Shown here piece by piece: positions 50,325 to 57,888 of a DNA stretch of 64,000 nucleotides. Both the position numbers and the translations under genes were made by a program. The notes below the pieces were generated by a model, which was not told where the DNA came from, ran no database searches, and worked only from the letters and a program-made list of their open reading frames with translations. The number at the start of each line of letters is the position of its first letter. Within the stretch, counting starts at the first letter, position 1. The DNA comes from Streptomyces caniscabiei (GTDB lineage Bacteria; Actinomycetota; Actinomycetes; Streptomycetales; Streptomycetaceae): NCBI RefSeq assembly GCF_014930365.1, contig NZ_JABXWI010000014.1, positions 186,001-250,000 on the forward strand, read 5' to 3'.

Positions 50325-50347
50325 ACCCACGGGGGAAGGGGAAAGGC

Positions 50348-50728
50348 GTGCACGTCACGCGTGCGGTTGCCGCACCGAGGGAATGCCGTTCCGGGCCGTC
50401 GCGGGCTTCGCTCCGCGAGCAGACGGACGATCACTTAGCGCCCGCCGACGCCCTGTTCGCGGGGCGGGCGGAACGCCTGTCCGCGGGGCGGGCGGAGCGC
50501 CTGTGTGCGGGGTGGGCAGAGCGCCGTCTCCGTCATGAGGAAGTCCCCTCGGCGCTTCGCTCGACGTCGCGCTTGATGTCACGCTCGATGTCGGCGACTC
50601 AGCTCATCCGGGAAGGCCCTTCTGCCGCCGCCCGGACCGGTTCCTGTCCGTCCGGGCGCTGTCGGGCGCACGTCCGGCTCTGTCCTAACGGGCCGCCCTA
50701 CGGTGCGCCGGGCGCCTTCGACGGCTGA
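50348..50728 (+). CDS. Possible hypothetical or leader protein upstream of the diaminopropionate operon
   Basis: A frame of 126 residues from GTG 50348, preceded by a purine-rich ribosome-binding-like tract. It contains a repeated AERLSAGRAERLCAGWAERR block coded by a GCGGGGCGGGCGGA-type repeat, and a Ser/Arg-rich end. It has no recognised family, and the composition (Arg, Ala, Ser) is what chance frames in this DNA also give. It may be a short regulated leader peptide, a decayed gene, or not translated at all. Confidence 0.25.
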   Translation: MHVTRAVAAPRECRSGPSRASLREQTDDHLAPADALFAGRAERLSAGRAERLCAGWAERRLRHEEVPSALRSTSRLMSRSMSATQLIREGPSAAARTGSCPSGRCRAHVRLCPNGPPYGAPGAFDG

Positions 50729-51065
50729 GGCCGCGCTCTTCTGACCTCCGGAGCGGTGGGGTCGGTGGTACTCCGCCGACGCACGCGCGCTCCGGATCAC
50801 CTCCGCGTCACGACCTTCGACGTCCGCCACCATGCGCGCAGTCTTGGCATGCGCATGTTCGTGCGCATGTTCATTTCCATGCCCCTTTCTGCGTGCTCGT
50901 GGCCATGCGCGGCCGCGCCCACGCCCTTGCGCATGGCCAGAAATGGCGCATGTCCAGGGCCGTGCGCTGCCGCGTCCAGGTGCGTCCCGGCCGTGCCGTA
51001 GGAGGCCGCCCTCGCACGCACTCGTACCACCTCCGTCACGTTCAACCCGTTACCGAAGGTGCTCG
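50729..51065. other. Leader of the sbnA operon with GCGCATG repeats and a 10-bp-stem hairpin
   Basis: No gene. GCGCATG occurs repeatedly, including a direct repeat of GCGCATGTTC. GGCCATGCGC at 50901-50910 is a perfect inverted repeat of GCGCATGGCC at 50929-50938 with an 18-nt loop. The segment should be transcribed as part of a long 5' leader if the promoter is the one near 50255. Confidence 0.6.
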
Positions 51066-52013
51066 ATGATCTTTCGTCATGCGTATGACCTGGTACTCGA
51101 CGACCTCTTCCTCGACCTGAGCGGCTTCATCGGCGACGTCGATCTCACGCTCAAGATCGAAGGACTCAATCCCGCGGGATCCATCAAACTGAAGGCGGCC
51201 GTGGGCCTGCTGGAGGATCTGGAGAGCCGCGGTGTGCTCAAGCCCGGCGGCCGGGTCATCGAGTCCTCCTCCGGCAACCTCGGCATCGCGCTGAGCTCGG
51301 TCTGCGCGGCCCGCGGCTACCGGTTCACCTGTGTCGCGGACCCCAACACCGCGACCACGAGCATCCGTCTGATGCGGGCGTACGGCGCCGAGGTCGTCGT
51401 CGTCGACCGCAGAGACGCCAACGGCGGCTTCCTGCAGTCCCGTATCGACCACATCCACGCCCGGCTGCGCGAGGACCCCGGCCTGGTCTGGCCCAACCAG
51501 TACGCCAACGAGGCCAACCCGCGCGCCCATTACCGGCGTACCGCCCCGGCCCTGCTCAAGGAGCGCCAGGTCGACGTGCTCTTCGTGGGCGCCGGCACCA
51601 CCGGCACGCTCATGGGCTGCGCCGAGTACTTCCGCGAGTACTCGCCCGGGACCCGCATCGTCGCCGTCGACTCGGTCGGCTCGGTCACCTTCGACGCTCC
51701 GCCCGCCCGCCGGCACATCCCCGGCCTGGGCACCAGCCGCCGTCCGGAGATCTTCCGGGACGGGCTCGTCGACGAGGTCGTCATGGTGCCGGAGCCCGAG
51801 GCGGTGCGCATGTGCCGACTGCTGGCGACCCGGCGGGGCGTCCTCGCCGGCGGCTCCACCGGGTCGGTGCTCGCCGCCGTCGCGGCCAGGCGCCACGACA
51901 TCCCCCGGGGCGCGTCGGTGGTCGCCATCAGCCCGGACCTCGGCGAGCGCTACCTCGACACGATCTACGACGACGCCTGGGTCGACGAGCGCTTCGGCGC
52001 CCTCGACGACTGA
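51066..52013 (+). CDS. sbnA: N-(2-amino-2-carboxyethyl)-L-glutamate synthase, SbnA-like
   Basis: A 315-residue PLP enzyme of the cysteine-synthase fold: LTLKIEGLNPAGSIKLKAAV with the PLP Lys, RVIESSSGNLGIALSSVCAA, VWPNQYANEANPRAHYRRTA, LFVGAGTTGTLMGCAEYFRE (phosphate loop) and RRGVLAGGSTGSVLAAVAAR. In staphyloferrin B synthesis SbnA joins O-phospho-L-serine and L-glutamate to give ACEGA. EGLNPAGSIK and the GTTGT loop favour SbnA over ordinary CysK. ATG 51066 has GAAGG 7 nt upstream. It is first of six plus-strand genes with SbnB, its obligate partner, next. Confidence 0.92.
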   Translation: MIFRHAYDLVLDDLFLDLSGFIGDVDLTLKIEGLNPAGSIKLKAAVGLLEDLESRGVLKPGGRVIESSSGNLGIALSSVCAARGYRFTCVADPNTATTSIRLMRAYGAEVVVVDRRDANGGFLQSRIDHIHARLREDPGLVWPNQYANEANPRAHYRRTAPALLKERQVDVLFVGAGTTGTLMGCAEYFREYSPGTRIVAVDSVGSVTFDAPPARRHIPGLGTSRRPEIFRDGLVDEVVMVPEPEAVRMCRLLATRRGVLAGGSTGSVLAAVAARRHDIPRGASVVAISPDLGERYLDTIYDDAWVDERFGALDD

Positions 52014-52147
52014 CCGGGAGCACGTCGTCGCCCCGCCACGGGACGGCCCCAACTCCCCATGGTCGCAACGCCTCTTCGCCTCTTCGCCCCTTCGCCCATG
52101 GCCCCAACGCCCCATCGCGCAACCCGTCAGCAGTAGAAGGAGTCTCC

Positions 52148-53155
52148 ATGTTCGAATTTGATGTCGTCGGCGGCCGTACGGTCCAGGACATCGTCCGGGA
52201 CAGCCGCCAGGACATCGTCCGGGTCGTGCGTGACACCTATCTCGCCCACCACGCCGGCCGTTCCGTGAACCCGGACAGCTACTTCCTCCGCTTCCCGGAG
52301 AAGCCGGGCGACCGGATCATCGCCCTGCCCGCCTATCTCGACGGCGAGCGCGAGGTCGCCGGCATCAAGTGGATCGCCAGCTTCCCGGCCAACATCCAGC
52401 GCGGCATACCCCGGGCCTCGGCCACGCTCGTCCTGAACGACGCCGAGACCGGCTACCCGTTCGCGCTCCTGGAGGCCTCGCAGATCAGCGCCGCCCGCAC
52501 CGCCGCGTCGGCCGTCCTCGCGGCGAACGTGCTCGCCGGGGACCGCCGCGGCGGGCGGCTCGCGGTCGTCGGCGCGGGCATCATCGCCCGCAACATCCTG
52601 GAGTTCTTCCGCGCCGAGCAGTGGGCGTTCGACCAGGTGGCGGTGCACGACCTGAGCGAGGAGTACGGCAGCGCGCTGGCGGCCCACGCCACCGAGCGGC
52701 TCCAGTACCCGGCGACCTACGCCGGCACCCTCCAGGAGGCCGTGTCCGGCGCCGACCTGGTCGTCTTCGCGACCACGGCCGGGGAGCCGTACGTCCTCGA
52801 CGCCGACGCCTTCGCCCCCGGGCAGATCGTCCTCAACATCTCCCTGCGGGACATCGGCCCCGAGATCATCGCCGGCTCCTACAACGTGCTGGACGACGTC
52901 GACCACTGCCTGAAGGCCGACACCTCGCCGCACTTGGCCGAACAGAAGTACGGCAACCGGGACTTCATCACCGGCACCCTCGCCGAGGTGATCAACGGGG
53001 AGGCCGCGGTCGGCGCCGACAAGCCGGTCATCTTCTCCCCCTTCGGCCTGGGCGTCCTGGACCTCGCCGTGGGACTCGAAGTCCACCGCGTGGCCGCCGG
53101 GTCCGGCCGCGTCACCGCCATCGCCGACTTCTTCGGGGAGACCGAGCGGTGGTGA
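52148..53155 (+). CDS. sbnB: ACEGA dehydrogenase, SbnB-like (ornithine cyclodeaminase family)
   Basis: A 335-residue NAD-dependent enzyme: FEFDVVGGRTVQDIVRDSRQ, GIKWIASFPANIQRGIPRAS, FALLEASQISAARTAASAVL, RLAVVGAGIIARNILEFFRA (dinucleotide fold), LVVFATTAGEPYVLDADAF, LNISLRDIGPEIIAGSYNVL. SbnB oxidises ACEGA to L-2,3-diaminopropionate, 2-oxoglutarate and NADH. SRTAAxSA and the SxRDI block are SbnB-typical. ATG 52148 with GAAGGAG upstream, 134 bp after sbnA. Together they make diaminopropionate from phosphoserine and glutamate. Confidence 0.93.
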   Translation: MFEFDVVGGRTVQDIVRDSRQDIVRVVRDTYLAHHAGRSVNPDSYFLRFPEKPGDRIIALPAYLDGEREVAGIKWIASFPANIQRGIPRASATLVLNDAETGYPFALLEASQISAARTAASAVLAANVLAGDRRGGRLAVVGAGIIARNILEFFRAEQWAFDQVAVHDLSEEYGSALAAHATERLQYPATYAGTLQEAVSGADLVVFATTAGEPYVLDADAFAPGQIVLNISLRDIGPEIIAGSYNVLDDVDHCLKADTSPHLAEQKYGNRDFITGTLAEVINGEAAVGADKPVIFSPFGLGVLDLAVGLEVHRVAAGSGRVTAIADFFGETERW

Positions 53156-55227
53156 CGACTCCTTCCGGGACAACTCCCGTGCAGACGACTGCAGTTCAGC
53201 CCACCCTCTCCGTCCAGGAGGCTCCCGTCGCCGGCACCGTCGGCATCATCGGGCTCGGGTCGCGCGGCATCGGCGTGCTCGAACGCCTCGTCACCCTCGC
53301 CGCGCTGCCGGACCGGGCGGGGCGGCGGCTCGTGGTCGAGGTGGTCGACCCCGACGGCACCGGCGTCGGCATCCACGCCGTCGACCAGCCCGACCACCTG
53401 CTGCTCAACACCGTCTGCGCCCAGGTGAGCCTCTTCCCCGAGGAGGCGACGGTGGGCGCGGCCGTCGGCGACCGGGGCCCCAACCTGTACGAGTGGGTGA
53501 CGGCCCGTGGTCTGAAGGTGGCCGAGGACGGTCACACCCTCGGCACCGAGGGCCGGCCGGTGCGCCCGGACGACTTCCTGCCCCGGCGGGTGCTCGGCGA
53601 GTACCTGCGCTGGTTCCTGCGGCGCCTGCTCGACCGCGTCCCCGCCAACGTGGAGCTACGGTTCCACCGCGCCACGGCGACCGGTCTGACCACGGGCCCG
53701 GACGACTCGCGGCTGATCACCCTGGACAGCGGCGAGACCCTGCGGGTGGACACGGTCTTCCTCACCACCGGCCACACCCCGCCGGCCGCCCCCGACCCGG
53801 GGGCACCGGGAGCGACCCGGCGGATCCACGAGATCTACCCGCCCGCCGACGCCTTCGCGGCCGTCACAGCGGGCCAGACCCTGGCCCTCGGCGGCACCGG
53901 CCTGTCGGCGATGGACGTCCTCGCCTCGCTCACCGTCGGCAGGGGCGGCCGCTATGAGGCCGTCGACGGCGGCCTGCGCTATCTGCCCAGCGGACGCGAA
54001 CCGAGCGTCCTGCTGTTCTCCCGCACCGGCATCCCCTTCCGGGCCCGGCCCGCCGACAACCGCACCGGCGGACCGTACCGGCCGGTGCTGTTCACGCCGC
54101 AGACCCTCGACCGGCTCCGGGCCGCCGGGGCGGGCCGCCCCCTGGATCTGCACGGCGATGTGCTCCCCCTGATCCGCGCCGAGATGCGCAGCGCCTTCCA
54201 CCGGCTCGGCGCCGCCCTCGCCGGGGGAGCCGACGCCGAGCGGACGCTGACGGAGCGGCTGCGCGCGGCGGCGGACGCGGGGACCCTGGACGACGAGCTG
54301 AACGCCCTGGACGTCGAACACGCCGAGCGGTTCGGGCACTTCGACCCGCAGGAACTGCTGTTCCCCGACAGCGCCGAGTTCGACTCCGCCGACGCCTACC
54401 GCAAGTGGTACGAGGAACGGCTGCGGTCGGACCTGGTCGAGGCGCGGCTGGGCCTCGGCGGCAGCCCGGTCAAGGCGGGCCTCGAAGTCCTGCGCGACCT
54501 GCGGGACGTCGTCCGCCACGCCGTCGACTTCGGCGGCCTGGACGAGCACTCGCACGACGAGTTCTACGGCTCCTTCACCGCCACCCTCAACCGCTCGGTC
54601 ACCGGCCCCCAGCTCGACCGGCACGAGGAGCTCCTCGCGCTGCTGGAGGCGGGGATCGTCAGCGTGCCCTTCGGGCCCGCGCCGCGTGTGGAGTGGGACG
54701 GGACGGTGTGGCGGATCTCCTCCACCCGCCTCGGCACCGGCCACGAGGCCCCGGCGGACTGGCTGGCGTACGCCACCTCGGGCCAGCCCGACGTGGAGGC
54801 GACCGGGAGCCCGCTGCTGGCGGGCCTCGTGGCGAGCGGACGTATCCGCAGACACCGCCCGGGCGCCCTCAGCAGCCGCGGGGTCGACATCACGGCGGAC
54901 CAGCATCCCGTCGCCGCCGACGGACGGCCCGACCGGAAGGTCCGCGTCCTCGGCCCGCTCTGCGAGGGGGCGACCTTCTACAACCACTACGTGCCGTCCC
55001 CCGGCGGCCGCAACCGCGCGCTGGCGGACGCCGACCGGTGCGTCACCGCCGTACTGGCCGAACTCGACGCCGCGACGCCGACCGCGACGCCGATCGAGAC
55101 CCGGACCGCGATCCCGGCCGCGCCCGAGACCCCGACCGCGACCCTGGCCGCGCCCGAGACCCCGACCGCGACCCCGAACGCGGCCGAGACCCCCACCGAG
55201 ATCATCACCAGGAGCCCCGCCCAGTGA
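53149..55227 (+). CDS. FAD/NAD(P)-binding protein (NAD_binding_9 / SidA-like oxidoreductase)
   Basis: A 692-residue flavoprotein-like enzyme. The N-terminal dinucleotide fold is VGIIGLGSRGIGVLERLVTL, then HLLLNTVCAQVSLFPEEATV, VFLTTGHTPPAAPDPG and a second GQTLALGGTGLSAMDVLASL. Later blocks: FSRTGIPFRARPADNRTGGP, DEFYGSFTATLNRSVTGPQL, GATFYNHYVPSPGGRNRALA. It resembles the FAD-NAD(P)-binding proteins found beside diaminopropionate and amino-acid N-oxygenation genes. The final ~55 residues are a degenerate APETPTAT repeat. GTG 53149 has GGGGAG 8 nt upstream and overlaps the sbnB stop. The chemistry is unknown; N-oxidation or dehydrogenation of diaminopropionate is an inference. Confidence 0.82.
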   Translation: MVTTPSGTTPVQTTAVQPTLSVQEAPVAGTVGIIGLGSRGIGVLERLVTLAALPDRAGRRLVVEVVDPDGTGVGIHAVDQPDHLLLNTVCAQVSLFPEEATVGAAVGDRGPNLYEWVTARGLKVAEDGHTLGTEGRPVRPDDFLPRRVLGEYLRWFLRRLLDRVPANVELRFHRATATGLTTGPDDSRLITLDSGETLRVDTVFLTTGHTPPAAPDPGAPGATRRIHEIYPPADAFAAVTAGQTLALGGTGLSAMDVLASLTVGRGGRYEAVDGGLRYLPSGREPSVLLFSRTGIPFRARPADNRTGGPYRPVLFTPQTLDRLRAAGAGRPLDLHGDVLPLIRAEMRSAFHRLGAALAGGADAERTLTERLRAAADAGTLDDELNALDVEHAERFGHFDPQELLFPDSAEFDSADAYRKWYEERLRSDLVEARLGLGGSPVKAGLEVLRDLRDVVRHAVDFGGLDEHSHDEFYGSFTATLNRSVTGPQLDRHEELLALLEAGIVSVPFGPAPRVEWDGTVWRISSTRLGTGHEAPADWLAYATSGQPDVEATGSPLLAGLVASGRIRRHRPGALSSRGVDITADQHPVAADGRPDRKVRVLGPLCEGATFYNHYVPSPGGRNRALADADRCVTAVLAELDAATPTATPIETRTAIPAAPETPTATLAAPETPTATPNAAETPTEIITRSPAQ

Positions 55228-56162
55228 CCCTCATCGTCCCCACCCCGATCGACGCCGTCGAACGGCTCGCCGCCGAAGGCATAGCCGTCACCGTCGAGCC
55301 ACGCGAGGCCGCGCCCGCGACCCCGGCCGTCGAACTGGCGATCCTCAACCTGATGCCGGACAAGCCGGTCACCGAGACCCAGCTGCTGCGGCTGCTGTCC
55401 GGTGCCGGCCTCCCCGTACGCGTCACCCTGCTGCGCCCCCGGGACCACGTCTCCAGGAGCACGCCCGAGGCATATCTGAAGGAGCACTACCTGACGCACG
55501 AGGACGTCGCCGACCGCCGCTTCGACGCCCTGATCGTGACCGGCGCCGCCGTCGAGCTCCTCCCCTTCGAGCAGGTCACCTACTGGGACGAGCTGCGCGG
55601 CATCATGGACTGGGCGCGGGATAACGTCACCTCGGCCCAGTACGTCTGCTGGGGCGCCCAGGCCGCGCTGTACCACCGGTACGGCATCCCCAAGCACGAA
55701 CTGCCCGCCAAGCTGTTCGGCAACTTCCCCAACCGGCTCGCCGACCCCTCCTCCCCGCTGCTGGCGGACATCGCGCCGGTGATCGCGGTCCCGCAGTCGC
55801 GCCACACCGAGAACCTCCGCGCCGACTTCGAGAAGACCGAGGAGCTGCGGATCCTGGTGGAGTCGCCGGAGTCCGGGGTGCACATCGCGGCAAGCCGGGA
55901 CGGCCGGGAGCTGTATGTCTCCGGGCACCCGGAGTACGACCCCGACACCCTGCTGCGGCAGTACCGGCGCGACGCGGCCAAGGGCGCGGACATCGCCCTC
56001 CCCGCCAACTACTTCCCGGGCGACGACCCGTCCGCCGCGCCCGTGGAGAACTGGCAGGCCCCCGGACGGACCTTCTACCGCAACTGGCTGCGCGGCCTCA
56101 CGCGTGACGGAATCCCCCTGGCCGAGATCACCGGGGTCACGGCCGAGAAGACAGGAGTGTAA
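55224..56162 (+). CDS. MetA-family homoserine O-acyltransferase homologue
   Basis: A 312-residue MetA-like acyltransferase of the glutamine-amidotransferase-like fold: VELAILNLMPDKPVTETQLL, RLLSGAGLPVRVTLLRPRDH, LIVTGAAVELLPFEQVTYWD, SAQYVCWGAQAALYHRYGIP with the acyl-accepting Cys, and REWYVSGHPEYD-like LYVSGHPEYDPDTLLRQYRR with the catalytic His and Glu. MetA normally succinylates or acetylates L-homoserine. Streptomycetes usually make methionine through MetX, so an extra MetA inside a diaminopropionate operon suggests acylation of serine or of the diaminopropionate product. GTG 55224 overlaps the upstream stop (GTGA). Confidence 0.9.
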   Translation: MTLIVPTPIDAVERLAAEGIAVTVEPREAAPATPAVELAILNLMPDKPVTETQLLRLLSGAGLPVRVTLLRPRDHVSRSTPEAYLKEHYLTHEDVADRRFDALIVTGAAVELLPFEQVTYWDELRGIMDWARDNVTSAQYVCWGAQAALYHRYGIPKHELPAKLFGNFPNRLADPSSPLLADIAPVIAVPQSRHTENLRADFEKTEELRILVESPESGVHIAASRDGRELYVSGHPEYDPDTLLRQYRRDAAKGADIALPANYFPGDDPSAAPVENWQAPGRTFYRNWLRGLTRDGIPLAEITGVTAEKTGV

Positions 56163-56164
56163 GC

Positions 56165-56800
56165 GTGTCAGTCCTCCAGGCACTGGTCTCGTTCGCCCTG
56201 GTGTCCGCCCTGCTGGTGATCATGCCGGGAGTGGACACCGCGCTGGTCATCCGCAACACCGTCGCGCGCGGTCGGCTCCACGGGTTCATCACCGGCGTCG
56301 GCGTGGGCGTCGGCGCCGTCATGTGGGGCGCGGCCATCGCGGTGGGCGTCGGCGCGCTGCTCGCCGCCTCCGAGACGGCGTACACCGTGTTCCGTATCGT
56401 CGGCGCCGCCTACATGGTCTGGCTGGGCATCGGCCTGTGGCGCTCGGCGCGGGCCATCGGCGCGGCCAAGGAGGGCGAGGCCGACCTCGAACCGGAGGCC
56501 GCCTCGCTGTGGCGCTCCTTCGGCCGGGGCATGCTCAACAACCTGGCCAACCCCAAGGTCGGTGTCTTCTACGGAGCCACGATCCCGCAGTTCATCCCCG
56601 AAGGTGTCTCGCCCGCGCTCATGGGCACCGCGCTGGCCGCGGTCAACGCGCTGGAGGCGGTGATCTGGTACGGCCTGATCAGCCTCGGCGCGCACGGCCT
56701 GCGCACCTGGATGCGGCGCCGCTCGGTCCGCCGCAACGTCGACGCCACCGCCGGCACGGTCATGATCGCCTTCGGTATCGCGATGGCCGTCCAGAGCTGA
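56165..56800 (+). CDS. LysE/RhtB-family amino-acid exporter
   Basis: A 211-residue integral membrane protein with about five to six hydrophobic segments: LVSFALVSALLVIMPGVDTA (with the family PGPD/PGVD turn), ITGVGVGVGAVMWGAAIAVG, VGALLAASETAYTVFRIVGA, YMVWLGIGLWRSARA and the C-terminal GTVMIAFGIAMAVQS. The cytosolic loop reads RSFGRGMLNNLANPKVGVFY. Family members export lysine, homoserine, threonine and non-protein amino acids. GTG 56165 is 2 bp after the metA-like stop. It should export the operon's product and give self-protection. Confidence 0.9.
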   Translation: MSVLQALVSFALVSALLVIMPGVDTALVIRNTVARGRLHGFITGVGVGVGAVMWGAAIAVGVGALLAASETAYTVFRIVGAAYMVWLGIGLWRSARAIGAAKEGEADLEPEAASLWRSFGRGMLNNLANPKVGVFYGATIPQFIPEGVSPALMGTALAAVNALEAVIWYGLISLGAHGLRTWMRRRSVRRNVDATAGTVMIAFGIAMAVQS

Positions 56801-56862
56801 TCCGCAGGCCCCCACCTGGGCGCACATCTCGCCCAACCGCCCCCACCCCTACGGAGATTCAG

Positions 56863-57813
56863 ATGTCTTCCCGTGTCGTCCTGGTCGCCGACCCCCTGCC
56901 GGCGGCCGCCCTGGAGCGCTTCGGCCCCGGGTACGAGGTGCGCCACTGCGACGGCGCCGACCGCGCGCAGTTGCTGAGCGCGGTGCCCGAGGTCCACGCG
57001 CTCCTCGTCCGCAGCGCCACGACGGTGGACGCCGAGGTCCTGGCGGCGGCTCCTCATCTCGCCGTCGTCGGGCGGGCCGGGGTGGGGGTCGACAACATCG
57101 ATGTCGCCGCCGCCACCGAGGCCGGTGTCGTGGTGGTCAACGCCCCGGCCGCCAACGTCGTCAGCGCCGCCGAGCTGACCTGCGGGCTGCTGCTGGCGGC
57201 GGCCCGCGACATCCAGGCGGCGGGCCGGGAGCTGAGGTCCGGCGTGTGGCGGCGGACCACTCATGTCGGCACCGAACTCGCGGGCAAGACCCTGGGGATC
57301 GTCGGGCTCGGCCGGATCGGTCTGGCGGTGGCGCGCCGCATGGCCGCCTTCGACATGACGGTCCTCGGCCACGACCCCTACGCGACCGCGGAGACGGCGG
57401 ACCAGCACGGCATCAAGCTCGTGCCGCTGGACGAACTGCTCTCCCGGTCCGACTTCGTCACCGTGCATGTGCCGAGGACGCCGAAGACCGTGGGCCTGAT
57501 CGGCGAGGCCGAACTCCGCCTGGTCAAGCCCACGGCCTATCTCGCCAACGTCTCGCGCGGCGGCATCGTGGACGAGGCGGCCCTGCACACGGCCCTGCGG
57601 GAGTCCCGCCTCGCCGGCGCGGCGCTGGACGTCTTCGTCGACGAGCCGTGCACCGACTCCCCGCTCCTCGCCCTCGACGAGGTGACGGTGACCCCGCACC
57701 TGGGCGCCAGCACCCGCGAGGCCCAGGAGCGGGCGGCGACGGACGCCGTCCGCGCGGTCTTGCAGACCCTCAGCGGCGAACCGGCCCCCGAGGCCCTGAA
57801 CGCCCCGCGCTGA
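56863..57813 (+). CDS. D-3-phosphoglycerate dehydrogenase-like 2-hydroxyacid dehydrogenase
   Basis: A 316-residue D-isomer-specific dehydrogenase: HLAVVGRAGVGVDNIDVAAA, ANVVSAAELTCGLLLAAARD, GKTLGIVGLGRIGLAVARRM (NAD fold), NVSRGGIVDEAALHTALRES (catalytic Arg), AALDVFVDEPCTDSPLLALD and VTVTPHLGASTREAQERAAT (catalytic His). It has the SerA core without the C-terminal ASB/ACT regulatory domains, so it would escape serine feedback. It could supply 3-phosphohydroxypyruvate for O-phosphoserine, the SbnA substrate. ATG 56863 with CGGAG upstream, 62 bp after lysE; last gene of the operon, followed by a strong terminator. Confidence 0.9.
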   Translation: MSSRVVLVADPLPAAALERFGPGYEVRHCDGADRAQLLSAVPEVHALLVRSATTVDAEVLAAAPHLAVVGRAGVGVDNIDVAAATEAGVVVVNAPAANVVSAAELTCGLLLAAARDIQAAGRELRSGVWRRTTHVGTELAGKTLGIVGLGRIGLAVARRMAAFDMTVLGHDPYATAETADQHGIKLVPLDELLSRSDFVTVHVPRTPKTVGLIGEAELRLVKPTAYLANVSRGGIVDEAALHTALRESRLAGAALDVFVDEPCTDSPLLALDEVTVTPHLGASTREAQERAATDAVRAVLQTLSGEPAPEALNAPR

Positions 57814-57834
57814 GCCCCCCGGCCCGCCGACCGA

Positions 57835-57867
57835 CGAGAACCCCAGGTCCACGACCTGGGGTTCTCG
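57835..57867. terminator. Bidirectional hairpin terminator
   Basis: A perfect 15-bp stem, CGAGAACCCCAGGTC paired with GACCTGGGGTTCTCG, closes a 3-nt loop (CAC). It lies between the stops of the convergent serA-like and glxA genes and can serve both. No long T-run follows, as is usual in Streptomyces. Confidence 0.9.
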
Positions 57868-57888
57868 GCGTTCGTCACACCATGCGCG

